Shown here one piece after another: positions 1 through 7,134 of a DNA stretch of 7,467 nt (position 1 is the first letter of the stretch; the number at the start of each line of letters is the position of its first letter). Position numbers and translations under genes: made by a program. A model generated the notes under the pieces. That model saw nothing but the letters and a program-made list of their open reading frames with translations, searched no databases and had not been told where the DNA came from. Location of the stretch: the NCBI GenBank assembly GCA_045591645.1, contig JAZNTG010000044.1:1-7467 (forward strand). Reading direction: 5' to 3'. The stretch comes from SFWF01 sp045591645. Lineage in GTDB: Bacteria; Bacillota; Clostridia; Oscillospirales; Acutalibacteraceae.

Positions 1-246
1 TTTGACGAGCCGACGAGCGCGCTTGATCCCGAAATGGTCGGCGAGGTACTTGACGTTATGAAGAGCCTCGCACGTGACGGAATGACAATGGTAGTCGTTA
101 CTCACGAAATGGGCTTTGCTCGTGAGGTCGCAGACCGCGTCGTCTTTATGGCGGACGGTGTTATAGCCGAAGAGGGAGCACCCGAGCAGATTTTTACAAA
201 TCCGCAAAATCCCAGAACACAACAGTTTTTACAGTGTGTGCTGTAA
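1..246 (+). CDS. Polar amino acid ABC transporter ATP-binding protein, C-terminal 81 residues (5' truncated by window)
   Basis: This is the nucleotide-binding subunit that powers import of a polar amino acid (GlnQ/ArtP/HisP-type family) from the cytoplasmic face of the membrane. The visible part opens inside the Walker B motif (FDEP, residues 1-4), runs into the D-loop (SALD, 6-9) and contains the switch histidine in VVTHEMGFA (His35). It ends with the usual tail in which FMADGVIAEEG is followed by a P-rich segment and a QQFL-type C-terminus. The H-loop wording THEMGFAREVADRV is typical of the amino-acid importers rather than other ABC ATPases. Walker A and the LSGGQ signature lie upstream of the window, so completeness and substrate cannot be judged. 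The gene is last in its unit: the stop at 244-246 is followed immediately by a terminator palindrome. Confidence 0.93.
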   Translation, partial: FDEPTSALDPEMVGEVLDVMKSLARDGMTMVVVTHEMGFAREVADRVVFMADGVIAEEGAPEQIFTNPQNPRTQQFLQCVL

Positions 247-248
247 TG

Positions 249-280
249 AAAAACTCCGAAGAAATTTCTTCGGAGTTTTT
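249..280. terminator. Bidirectional intrinsic terminator, perfect 32-bp palindrome
   Basis: The sequence is a perfect palindrome: the arm AAAAACTCCGAAGAAA is followed directly by its reverse complement. The hairpin has a GC-containing core, an A-run on its left side and a T-run on its right side, so it reads as a Rho-independent terminator in both directions. It begins 2 nt after the ABC ATPase stop and ends 1 nt before the stop of the minus-strand phosphatase gene. That is the position expected for a shared terminator between convergent genes. Confidence 0.9.
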
Positions 281-281
281 G

Positions 282-887
282 TTATCCTATATAATCAACT
301 ACTTCGACTACACCGCTTGAATGGTAGAGTGAGGGAGTAATTAGAAGTGTGTATCCGCTACCGGCGGGGCAGGTCCATTCGACCATACTTTTTCGCGGCA
401 GCGCACAGGCAGAAAGCAACATCATAATTGCGCCGCCGTGCATAATTACCGCCGCGTGCTCGGCTTTTTTAGCCATCATATCGCGAACGATCCCATTCAG
501 ACCGACACAAAGGCGCTTCGCGAACTCTGTGTTATCTTCACCACCGGGTGCAGCGTTTATTCTGCCTGCTGCCCAGTCGGCATATACAGGGTTGCCTTCA
601 AGCTCGTTGGCTGTTTTGCCCTCAAACTCACCGAAGTCTATCTCCCGTAGATTATCTACCGTCTGAATATCCTTTGAAGGGTAGAGGATGTGAGCCGACT
701 GCACTGCGCGAAGCATCGGGCTTGAATACACGCAGTCGACCTTTGGATAATCGTTTTCTTCGGCGTATTGTTTAAGCTGAGCCACGCCGACACCCGAAAG
801 AGGAAGATCGGTTCTACCGATATATTGCTGGGCCAGATTTCCATCGGTCAGACCGTGGCGGATAAGATGTATTTTATATGTTTTCAT
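282..887 (-). CDS. Histidine phosphatase family protein (phosphoglycerate mutase-like/CobC-like)
   Basis: This 201-residue cytoplasmic enzyme belongs to the histidine phosphatase superfamily, which transfers phosphate from a substrate to an active-site histidine. The signature LIRHGLTDGN puts the Arg-His pair at Arg10 and His11. The other expected pocket residues are visible: Arg60 in YSSPMLRAVQSA, Glu82 in LREIDFGEFEG, and His150 in VIMHGGAIM. Length is normal for single-domain members (about 200). No signal peptide or membrane segment is seen. It is the last gene of the pduL-hemW operon: its ATG overlaps the hemW stop by one base (TAATG), with AGAGG as ribosome site 8 nt upstream. The substrate is not deducible. 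Alpha-ribazole phosphatase (CobC) and general sugar-phosphate phosphatase are both possible, but no cobalamin genes are nearby, so no symbol is given. Confidence 0.92.
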   Translation of the reverse strand: MKTYKIHLIRHGLTDGNLAQQYIGRTDLPLSGVGVAQLKQYAEENDYPKVDCVYSSPMLRAVQSAHILYPSKDIQTVDNLREIDFGEFEGKTANELEGNPVYADWAAGRINAAPGGEDNTEFAKRLCVGLNGIVRDMMAKKAEHAAVIMHGGAIMMLLSACALPRKSMVEWTCPAGSGYTLLITPSLYHSSGVVEVVDYIG

Positions 888-1975
888 TACAGTACCTCTA
901 TAAGTTCAGTAATAATATTATTAGAAACGAGCATACCCTCATCGGTCAGCCGTACACAGCTATTTTCCACAATGCAAAGTCCCTTGTACAAGCTTGCTTT
1001 TTTGATGAGCGACTCAGGAACCTTTCCAAAACGCTTCTCATAATCGGAAAAAACTAGTCCCTCTGACAGTCGGAGTCTGAGCATAATGTATTCATCAGCC
1101 TCTCCACCGATACCGTCATCTATCAGAGCCGTACCGTCAATAAAAGACTGTATATCCCGTGGATAGTTCATTCTTCTTCCCTCGAAAAACGAGTGCGCGG
1201 CAGGTCCTATCCCGATGTATTCATCGCATTTCCAATACTTATTGTTATGTCGGCTCTGATATCCGCTTTTTGCGAAGTTTGATATTTCATAATGCTCATA
1301 ACCCGCATCGCGAAAAGCTCTTGACATATATAAATACTGATCAGCTACCGAATCATCATCGGGCAGAGCTACACCTGATCTACCAAAAGGAGTATTGTAT
1401 TCAACCTTTAGAATGTATGACGAGATATGCTGTATATCAAGAGACAGAATGTCTTTAACGGTTTTATCAAGGGTTTTAATACTGCTTTCGGGCAGACCTA
1501 TCATAATATCGGCTGAAATATTGTTTATGCCTACGCTTCTGGCAAAACGGACGGTGTTTACTGCATCGGCAAAGCTGTGGCGTCTGCCTAGCATTTTCAG
1601 CTCCTTTTCATCCGAGCTCTGCACTCCAAGCGATATTCTGTTAACTCCAAGGCTTGCCGCAGCTTCTATGAAATGCGGGTCATCACCCGGATTTACTTCG
1701 CAGGTGATCTCAGTATTCTCGCGCACCTTGAAATTTAAGCGTACAGCTCTCAGAATTTCTTTAAGCTGTAACGGAGAAAGCAGGGAAGGAGTACCGCCTC
1801 CGAAATATAAAGTATCAATGGGGCAGGTGTTTAGTCTGCCCCATTTTTCTATTTCTCTACACAATTTGTCTACATACCGCTGACGAAAATCGGGCGTAAA
1901 ACTACCTGAATAAAAATCGCAGTAATTACACTTTCTTTCGCAAAACGGTATGTGCAGATAGAGTCCCTTAGTCAA
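887..1975 (-). CDS. hemW: Radical SAM heme chaperone HemW (formerly annotated as coproporphyrinogen III oxidase-like)
   Basis: HemW is a radical-SAM protein that binds heme and delivers it to heme proteins. It is often mislabelled as HemN. Near the N-terminus, HIPFCERKCNYCDF carries the CX3CX2C cluster ligands (Cys12, Cys16, Cys19). The residue after the aspartate is Phe where true HemN has a fourth Cys. A glycine-rich SAM motif GGGTPS lies at 59-64, the HemW-specific HNxxYW heme-site motif occurs as HNNKYW (243-248), and an EYIMLRLRLSEG block follows near 295-306. I place the start at a TTG (1973-1975), giving 362 residues. It has GGAG 6 nt upstream and begins just before the conserved LYLHIPF. 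The longer ATG version from 2050 would add 25 unconserved residues and overlap pduL by 83 nt. With TTG the overlap is 8 nt, consistent with translational coupling. Confidence 0.93.
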   Translation of the reverse strand: MTKGLYLHIPFCERKCNYCDFYSGSFTPDFRQRYVDKLCREIEKWGRLNTCPIDTLYFGGGTPSLLSPLQLKEILRAVRLNFKVRENTEITCEVNPGDDPHFIEAAASLGVNRISLGVQSSDEKELKMLGRRHSFADAVNTVRFARSVGINNISADIMIGLPESSIKTLDKTVKDILSLDIQHISSYILKVEYNTPFGRSGVALPDDDSVADQYLYMSRAFRDAGYEHYEISNFAKSGYQSRHNNKYWKCDEYIGIGPAAHSFFEGRRMNYPRDIQSFIDGTALIDDGIGGEADEYIMLRLRLSEGLVFSDYEKRFGKVPESLIKKASLYKGLCIVENSCVRLTDEGMLVSNNIITELIEVL

Positions 1976-2543
1976 GGATCTCTCCGATGCAACTGCCAGG
2001 TATTCCTGCAGCGTTAGCCTCGTCGGTATCAAGATGCATAGCAAGCGCATAGCTCGGGCTGACTCTTGCTACAACATCGCCGAAAATAAGGGCTCTGCCT
2101 TCGGTCGGGATCTTAACAGAAACGATCTGTGTATCGGTAATACCGTACTTCTCAGCATCCTCGGGAGTCATATGTATATGACGCTTTGCTGCGATAACGC
2201 CTTCGGTAAGTTCAACCTCGCCGCAGGGACCAACAAGCTTGCAAGCGCCGCTGCCTGCGGTGTCGCCTGACTCACGGATGGGAGCGGATACGCCGATAGA
2301 ACGCGCGTCGGTAAGAGAAAGCTCTACCTGAGTAGCCTTGCGGCAGGGACCAAGGATAGAAACGCCTTTGAGTTCACGCTTAGAACCTACAACGGTAACT
2401 CTCTCCTCACAAGCGAACTGACCGGGCTGAGAAAGATCCTTCTTAGGAGTGAGCTTGTAGCCCTTTCCGAAAAGGATCTCAAGATGCTCTTCAGATACGT
2501 GTACGTGTCTTGCGGAAATTTCAACTAATACTTCTTTTGCCAT
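1968..2543 (-). CDS. pduL: Phosphate propanoyltransferase PduL (phosphotransacylase)
   Basis: PduL interconverts acyl-CoA plus phosphate with acyl-phosphate plus CoA (propionyl or acetyl). It is unrelated in fold to Pta. The 191-residue protein shows the two PTAC-domain halves: an N-terminal metal site ISARHVHVS (His13, His15), a second site AAKRHIHMTPEDA (His122, His124) and a third histidine in LAMHLDTDEANA (His170). The conserved stretch APIRESGDTAGS holds Arg90, a candidate active-site arginine. The domain starts within about 8 residues of the N-terminus, leaving no room for the amphipathic encapsulation peptide that directs PduL into microcompartments. No shell gene is in the window. A housekeeping acetyl-phosphate role, paired with an acetate kinase elsewhere, is therefore inferred. 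The start is supported by AAGGAG upstream of the ATG. It is the first gene of the operon with hemW and the phosphatase. Confidence 0.94.
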   Translation of the reverse strand: MAKEVLVEISARHVHVSEEHLEILFGKGYKLTPKKDLSQPGQFACEERVTVVGSKRELKGVSILGPCRKATQVELSLTDARSIGVSAPIRESGDTAGSGACKLVGPCGEVELTEGVIAAKRHIHMTPEDAEKYGITDTQIVSVKIPTEGRALIFGDVVARVSPSYALAMHLDTDEANAAGIPGSCIGEILD

Positions 2544-2560
2544 TTTTACTGTCTCCTTAG

Positions 2561-2573
2561 TGTGTTAAACACA
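2561..2573 (-). promoter_or_regulatory. Candidate operator: inverted repeat in the pduL leader
   Basis: TGTGTT, a single central base, then AACACA forms a symmetric 13-bp site about 8-20 nt downstream of the predicted pduL transcription start and just before the ribosome site. A repressor bound there would block transcription. It resembles, but does not match, redox-sensing Rex-type TTGTTAA/TTAACAA sites, so the regulator is unknown. Arms of 6 bp can arise by chance in AT-rich DNA. Confidence 0.3.
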
Positions 2574-2587
2574 TTATTTACCATTCT

Positions 2588-2616
2588 ATTCTACACAATA
2601 ATACTTAATTTTTCAA
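2588..2616 (-). promoter_or_regulatory. SigA-type promoter for the pduL-hemW-phosphatase operon
   Basis: Reading the minus strand, TTGAAA (2616-2611) is followed by a 17-bp spacer and TAGAAT (2593-2588). This is five of six matches in each box with ideal spacing. The predicted transcription start is near 2581, leaving a leader of roughly 40 nt before the pduL ATG. A second overlapping TAGAAT copy (2588-2583) lies at a poor distance from the -35 box. Confidence 0.75.
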
Positions 2617-2677
2617 GTACTAAGATACCGTTTCAATAAAATTATTGTCAGCCTTTGTTTTAAGAGAAGTTTTCTTC

Positions 2678-2706
2678 TTGCATTAATCGACATCAAATAG
2701 TATAAT
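2678..2706 (+). promoter_or_regulatory. Probable SigA-type promoter for the tepA-like/ftsK operon
   Basis: TTGCAT (2678-2683), a 17-bp spacer and a perfect TATAAT (2701-2706) lie about 57 bp upstream of the first gene. The predicted start near 2713 gives a leader of about 50 nt. The -35 box is weak (TTG only), but the -10 box and spacing are ideal. The promoter is divergent from the pduL promoter, with about 60 bp between their -35 boxes. Confidence 0.6.
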
Positions 2707-2762
2707 AAATATGTATGTTTGTTAATCTTTTTCAAATAATAACCTTGTTTGGAGGAGATACA

Positions 2763-3473
2763 ATGAACAAAAAGGAATATTCTTATAAAAACAGTGAAGA
2801 TAACAGCACAGATACTACAGAAGCTCAGAACGAACAGCTTAAAGATTTCGGCTCGGTCACAAGCACGGGCGGTCGTCACGTGATACACTGTCTGACTGTT
2901 GTTGGAGAGATAGAGGGGCATATACTTTCATCCAACCAGAGCAAGACGACGAAATATGAGCACGTGATACCTCAGCTTGTCGAGGTTGAGGAGAACAGAG
3001 ATATTGAAGGACTGCTTATAATCCTCAATACGGTCGGCGGAGATGTTGAGGCAGGTCTTGCCCTCGCTGAGCTTATCGCGGGTATGAAAAAGCCCACTGT
3101 ATCACTTGTCCTCGGCGGCGGACATTCTATAGGAGTGCCGCTCAGCGTGTCTGCTAAAAGATCTTTTATCGTACCAAGTGCTACAATGACTATTCATCCC
3201 GTCAGAATGACAGGCCTTGTGCTTGGTGTACCGCAGATGCTTCGCCATTTTGAGAGGATGCAGGAGAGAATAACAAACTTTGTGACCTCTAATTCAGGCA
3301 TTACAAAGGAACGCTTTAACGAGCTTATGATGAATGTCGGAGAGATGGTGACCGATGTAGGTACTGTCCTTGACGGCAACCGAGCGGTAAAGGAAGGCCT
3401 TATCGACAGTGTCGGAAGCCTTCGGGATGCGATCAGATGTCTTTACGATATGATAGAGAATAAAAACGAATAA
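2763..3473 (+). CDS. ClpP-like serine peptidase, TepA (translocation-enhancing protein) family
   Basis: This 236-residue protein has a ClpP/crotonase-type fold. The first 30 or so residues are polar and probably disordered. The core contains ILNTVGGDVEAGLALAELI (88-106), a nucleophile motif GGGHSIGVPLSVSA with Ser122, and a histidine block ATMTIHPVRMTG with His145. These correspond to the Ser and His of the ClpP triad. Asp198 in VTDVGTVLDG is a candidate third residue. The sequence after it, AVKEGLIDSVGSL, is typical of TepA/YmfB rather than housekeeping ClpP. No signal peptide is seen, so it is probably cytoplasmic, possibly at the membrane. The start at 2763 is chosen over an upstream in-frame ATG (2715) because GGAGGAG sits 5-6 nt before it. 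It lies 15 nt upstream of ftsK. In Bacillus, tepA is also a neighbour of spoIIIE (recalled, not checked). Its substrate here is unknown. Confidence 0.88.
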   Translation: MNKKEYSYKNSEDNSTDTTEAQNEQLKDFGSVTSTGGRHVIHCLTVVGEIEGHILSSNQSKTTKYEHVIPQLVEVEENRDIEGLLIILNTVGGDVEAGLALAELIAGMKKPTVSLVLGGGHSIGVPLSVSAKRSFIVPSATMTIHPVRMTGLVLGVPQMLRHFERMQERITNFVTSNSGITKERFNELMMNVGEMVTDVGTVLDGNRAVKEGLIDSVGSLRDAIRCLYDMIENKNE

Positions 3474-3488
3474 TTTAGGGGTGTATTT

Positions 3489-5876
3489 ATGGCAACCAAA
3501 AAAGGCAGCGGAAGAAAAAAGAGCTCTCAGAGGTCGGCACCGTCAAAGACTAGTCAAGGACGTAGACAGGTAATATCGGTCATTCTTTTCGGCATATCCC
3601 TGTTCCTCCTTGCAGTCGTGCTTATACCGGGAGAAAACCTGTGGAAGGGAATCCACGATTTTCTTTTCGGTCTTTTTGGTGTGCTTACATATGCAGTTCC
3701 GATCTTTATGATCGCCGTGTCTGTTTTTTATGCGCTTGAACGTCTTTACGGTTCGGTGCTCACGAAAATTGTTGAGATAGGTGTTCTTATTCTTTTTATC
3801 GACGCGGCTATAGATATATTTATTCCGCACGCTCAAACCGAAACCTTCGGTCAGCACCTTACAGCCGCATATAATAACGGAATGTTACTTAAAAGCGGCG
3901 GTTTTTTCGGAGCTTTGGTCGGTCAGCCTATTTATGCCGCCTTCGGCGCTGTAGGCGCAGGAATAACTATCTGTATACTTATTCTTGTGTTGCTCATGCT
4001 GACAACGGGAACTACAGTTATCGCCCTGTTCAGATCTATTGCAAAGCCTATAAAGGGTATTGAAAAATCTATGGAGAATACCTTCCAGAATAAGCTTGGC
4101 AACAAGGAAAAGATATCGGTCAGCGATATCGATCTGCCGATAGGTCAGACGGGCACAAGAAAGAATGAGCGCGCATCCTCAGAGGAGATACAAAAGCGTC
4201 TTATCAATACATACAGAGATGAAGAACCTGATAAAGCCGAAGCTGCGGTATTTATTCCCGATGAAGCTCCAGAAGAGGGCAGCAGCGGCTCGGTGGATGA
4301 GGCTCTCGTAGCTGCTAAAAAGGAAGCAAAGAAGACTCAAAAGATCATAGAAGATACAAAACAGCAGATAGAAGAGGCTTCGGTCGAGAGTATCACTATG
4401 TCGAATGAGGGATACAAGTTTCCGCCTATCGACCTACTTAAAAAGGATGAATTCAGTAATCTCGGAGGAGTGGAGGCAGAGCTCGAAAGCACAGCAGAAA
4501 GACTTGTCGAGACCCTCCGCAGCTTTGGTGTAGAAACAAGAATTGTTGATATTTCAAGAGGTCCTACAGTGACCCGATATGAGCTTCAGCCGAGCGCAGG
4601 TGTAAAGATCAGCAAGATAACAGGTCTTGCTGACGATATTGCACTTAATTTGGCGGCAGAGGGTGTCAGAATCGAAGCTCCGATCCCCGGTAAAGCCGCG
4701 GTAGGTATTGAGATACCCAACCGTACAGGCAAGGTGGTAAGGGTCAGAGATCTGCTTGAATCACCCGCGTTCACAAGCTCTAAGAGCAAGCTTACAGTAG
4801 CACTCGGTAAGGATATAGCGGGCAATGCTATCGTAACCGATATTGCAAAAATGCCGCACGGACTTATTGCTGGCTCTACAGGCTCGGGTAAATCGGTGTG
4901 TATCAATACCCTCGTTATGAGTATTCTTTATAAGGCAAGTCCCGATGAGGTCAAGCTTATAATGATAGATCCTAAGGTAGTTGAGCTTGCTGTCTATAAC
5001 GGAATCCCGCATCTTTATGTGCCTGTTGTTACCGATCCGCGCAAGGCGGCGGGAACTCTCGGCTGGGCGGTTTCAGAAATGGAACGCCGCTATAAAATGT
5101 TTGCCGCAAGCAACGTTCGTGATATTGACGGCTATAACCGTGTTGCAGAAAACGATGAGGAAATGAAAAAGCTTCCGCGTATCGTTATTATTATTGACGA
5201 GCTTGCCGATCTTATGATGACTGCACCGAAAGAGGTAGAGGATTCCATAAACCGTATTGCCGCTAAGGCAAGAGCTGCAGGAATGCACCTTATTATCGCA
5301 ACTCAGCGTCCCTCCGTAGATGTCGTTACAGGTGTTATCAAGGCCAACATTCCGACCCGTATTGCATTCCTTGTTTCCTCTCAGGTCGATAGCCGTACCA
5401 TACTTGATTCAGCAGGTGCAGAAAAGCTGCTCGGTAAGGGCGATATGCTCTTTAATCCTGCGGGTGCTCTCAAGCCGTCGCGTATACAGGGCTGTTTTGT
5501 TACCGACGGCGAGGTAGAAGCGGTTGTTGATTTTGTCAAGGCGGATCATTCGGCAGATTACGATCAGGAGATAATGAACGAGATTGAGCGTCAGGCTGCA
5601 TCGGGCGGCAAAAAGGACCATGGCGGAGCATCATCGGATGACGGTGGGGAAGAGGTCGACTCAATGCTCAGTGCAGCTATAGAAGTTGTTATCGAAACTG
5701 GTCAGGCATCAACCTCTATGCTTCAGAGAAGACTTAAGCTCGGCTATGCAAGAGCCGCGCGCCTGATGGATGAAATGGAAGCCAGAGGAATAATCGGAGG
5801 CTATGAGGGCGCAAAGCCGCGAGCTGTGCTTATAACGCGTGAGCAGTGGATGGAGCAGAAGGCTGGGGAAGAATAG
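3489..5876 (+). CDS. ftsK: DNA translocase FtsK/SpoIIIE
   Basis: This septum-anchored hexameric ATPase pumps chromosomal DNA during division or sporulation. The 795-residue protein has a basic N-terminus and about four hydrophobic membrane segments (roughly 27-46, 57-82, 90-112 and 138-181). A charged linker follows, with a possible coiled coil near 270-300, and then the alpha/beta motor. Walker A is GSTGSGKS (462-469) and Walker B is IVIIIDELADLMM (565-577), with downstream IATQRPSVDVVTG and SRTILDSAGAEKLLG blocks. The C-terminal winged-helix gamma domain (about 722-785), with ASTSMLQRRLKLGYARAARL, reads orienting DNA sequences. Length is normal for the Gram-positive SpoIIIE/SftA-like class, and the membrane segments favour SpoIIIE/FtsK over soluble SftA. 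AGGGGTG precedes the ATG. The gene follows the TepA-like gene by 15 nt and shares one base with the MBL gene after it. Whether it acts in sporulation cannot be told here. Confidence 0.96.
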   Translation: MATKKGSGRKKSSQRSAPSKTSQGRRQVISVILFGISLFLLAVVLIPGENLWKGIHDFLFGLFGVLTYAVPIFMIAVSVFYALERLYGSVLTKIVEIGVLILFIDAAIDIFIPHAQTETFGQHLTAAYNNGMLLKSGGFFGALVGQPIYAAFGAVGAGITICILILVLLMLTTGTTVIALFRSIAKPIKGIEKSMENTFQNKLGNKEKISVSDIDLPIGQTGTRKNERASSEEIQKRLINTYRDEEPDKAEAAVFIPDEAPEEGSSGSVDEALVAAKKEAKKTQKIIEDTKQQIEEASVESITMSNEGYKFPPIDLLKKDEFSNLGGVEAELESTAERLVETLRSFGVETRIVDISRGPTVTRYELQPSAGVKISKITGLADDIALNLAAEGVRIEAPIPGKAAVGIEIPNRTGKVVRVRDLLESPAFTSSKSKLTVALGKDIAGNAIVTDIAKMPHGLIAGSTGSGKSVCINTLVMSILYKASPDEVKLIMIDPKVVELAVYNGIPHLYVPVVTDPRKAAGTLGWAVSEMERRYKMFAASNVRDIDGYNRVAENDEEMKKLPRIVIIIDELADLMMTAPKEVEDSINRIAAKARAAGMHLIIATQRPSVDVVTGVIKANIPTRIAFLVSSQVDSRTILDSAGAEKLLGKGDMLFNPAGALKPSRIQGCFVTDGEVEAVVDFVKADHSADYDQEIMNEIERQAASGGKKDHGGASSDDGGEEVDSMLSAAIEVVIETGQASTSMLQRRLKLGYARAARLMDEMEARGIIGGYEGAKPRAVLITREQWMEQKAGEE

Positions 5877-6787
5877 TGAAAAAACTTACCCGAAAACAAC
5901 ATATCCGCCTGCTGTTAGCGGCAGTTGCTGCGCTTGTGATGCTGATACTGATTGTTACATTCACAAATGATGTGAATATACCGACTTGGTCGCAGATATT
6001 CGGCGGCGGTTCGGTATCACAGGATGATGATTTTGTGAGGTTTATAGATGTCGGACAGGGCGACAGTGTGCTTATATCAAGCAACGGTTATAACGCTATG
6101 ATCGATTTCGGGGATAATACCGATGACGGAGCAGAGCTTATGAAGGATCTGAGAAGTTACGGTATAAAACAGATCGATTGTATGATAATAACCCATTATG
6201 ATTCTGATCACATTGGTGGAGCCGACACGGTTATTGAAAGACTTAACATTGAGAATATCATTCTCCCCATACGTTATGACGAAGCCTCTAAGTCACTGGC
6301 TGAGGTAGATGAAGCTATCGAAGGCAGTGATGCAAACGTCTACATAGCAAAGGTGGGCACCGTTATAAATATAGGAGAATTTGAGCTTACCGTTGTTGCT
6401 CATTACATTGACGAAGCCGACACTAATGAACGCAGCATAATTATTATGGCTGAGATTGACGGTATAAAGTTTCTCCTCACAGGAGATGCCGATTCAAGCA
6501 TTGAGAAGAGGCTTATAGAAGACGGTCTACTGCTTGACTGTGATGTGTTTAAAGCAGGGCATCACGGCAGTAAATATTCAAACAGCCTTAAGTTCCTCGA
6601 ATACATCACTCCGTCCTACGCGGTGATCTCCTGCGGGGAACTGAATTCCTACGGACATCCTCACAACGAGGTAATAAAGAATTTCAACACCGTAAATGCT
6701 AAAACCTACCGCACGGATACCGATGGTGATATAACCTTCTATATTAAAAACGGCGCACTTTTGCCTACAGCAGAGTTTGTGCGCTGA
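5876..6787 (+). CDS. Membrane-anchored ComEC/Rec2-type metallo-beta-lactamase fold hydrolase
   Basis: This stand-alone MBL protein is related to the hydrolase domain of the DNA-uptake protein ComEC, but lacks its competence channel. I start it at GTG 5876, overlapping the ftsK TAG by one base, with GGGGAAG upstream. This gives 303 residues beginning (M)KKLTRKQHIR and then a hydrophobic helix (about 11-29). That is a signal-anchor pattern predicting an exported catalytic domain. An upstream in-frame ATG at 5846 would add ten residues and has no ribosome site. Motifs in order: FIDVGQGDSVLI (57-68), the metal-binding THYDSDHIGG (106-115), TGDAD (202-206), KAGHHGSKYS (226-235) and SYGHPH (258-263). 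All expected metal ligands appear intact, so it should be active. Family members are proposed nucleases or phosphodiesterases. The substrate is not known here. It closes the tepA-like/ftsK operon. Confidence 0.88.
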   Translation: MKKLTRKQHIRLLLAAVAALVMLILIVTFTNDVNIPTWSQIFGGGSVSQDDDFVRFIDVGQGDSVLISSNGYNAMIDFGDNTDDGAELMKDLRSYGIKQIDCMIITHYDSDHIGGADTVIERLNIENIILPIRYDEASKSLAEVDEAIEGSDANVYIAKVGTVINIGEFELTVVAHYIDEADTNERSIIIMAEIDGIKFLLTGDADSSIEKRLIEDGLLLDCDVFKAGHHGSKYSNSLKFLEYITPSYAVISCGELNSYGHPHNEVIKNFNTVNAKTYRTDTDGDITFYIKNGALLPTAEFVR

Positions 6788-6819
6788 TGCTGTGGTCGTT
6801 TACCCTACAAGCATAAAAA

Positions 6820-6851
6820 ATAAGCCGTCAGGATAATTCCTGACGGCTTAT
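6820..6851. terminator. Bidirectional intrinsic terminator between convergent genes
   Basis: ATAAGCCGTCAGGA pairs perfectly with TCCTGACGGCTTAT across a TAAT loop (14-bp stem). On the minus strand the stem is followed by a run of six T, a strong terminator for the DUF378 gene ending at 6855. On the plus strand the tail is only TCATTT, so it is a weaker terminator for the ftsK operon ending at 6787. Confidence 0.88.
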
Positions 6852-6854
6852 CAT

Positions 6855-7055
6855 TTAAGTTCGGTCACGTCGTGATGTGAAAAGAAGTGAAATACACCAG
6901 ATTCCCGCAAGGGCGATTACCGTGTAGATTATTCTTGAGACTATTGCGTCTGAACCGCCGAATGCCCAGGCGACAAGATCAAATTGAAATATTCCTACAA
7001 GGCCCCAGTTTATCGCTCCGATTATTACGAGGGCAAGACAAATCTTATCTAACAT
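6855..7055 (-). CDS. DUF378 family small membrane protein
   Basis: This 66-residue protein consists of two hydrophobic helices (about 5-23 and 38-59) with a basic tail TSRRDRT. The wording LVIIGAINWGLVGIFQFDLVA followed by SRIIYTVIALAGIW is the hallmark of DUF378 (COG2155, YuzA-like). Members are 60-80 residue integral membrane proteins without an assigned function. The start has an excellent ribosome site (AAAGGAG, then seven bases before the ATG). The gene stands alone: it is convergent with the MBL gene, shares the terminator hairpin beside its stop, and is divergent from tRNA-Thr. I see no clear -10/-35 pair for it, although TTGAAA occurs upstream on its strand near 7111-7116. Confidence 0.88.
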   Translation of the reverse strand: MLDKICLALVIIGAINWGLVGIFQFDLVAWAFGGSDAIVSRIIYTVIALAGIWCISLLFTSRRDRT

Positions 7056-7134
7056 TTTATCAACTCCTTTGTAAGTATCATTTACAAAATAACGGTTTTT
7101 TATTCATAAAATTTCAATTCTTATTAAAAAAGGC

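Noticed and set aside
1395..1883. Plus-strand 162-codon open frame opposite hemW
   Set aside because: It lies wholly antisense to a strongly conserved gene and has no recognisable motif.
887..1975. Coproporphyrinogen III oxidase (HemN) as the product
   Set aside because: The HNNKYW motif and Phe in place of the fourth N-terminal cysteine point to HemW. No other heme-synthesis genes are nearby.
2613..2921. Minus-strand open frame of 102 codons upstream of pduL
   Set aside because: It lies over the divergent promoters and the start of the TepA-like gene. Its composition is that of AT-rich non-coding DNA and it has no ribosome site.
2763..3473. Housekeeping ClpP protease subunit
   Set aside because: The polar N-terminus, the VGTVLDG-AVKEGLID wording and the position before ftsK fit TepA better. 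There is no clpX neighbour.
6788..6854. Small RNA between the MBL and DUF378 genes
   Set aside because: The only structure is the terminator hairpin and no promoter is visible. The flanking bases are featureless.
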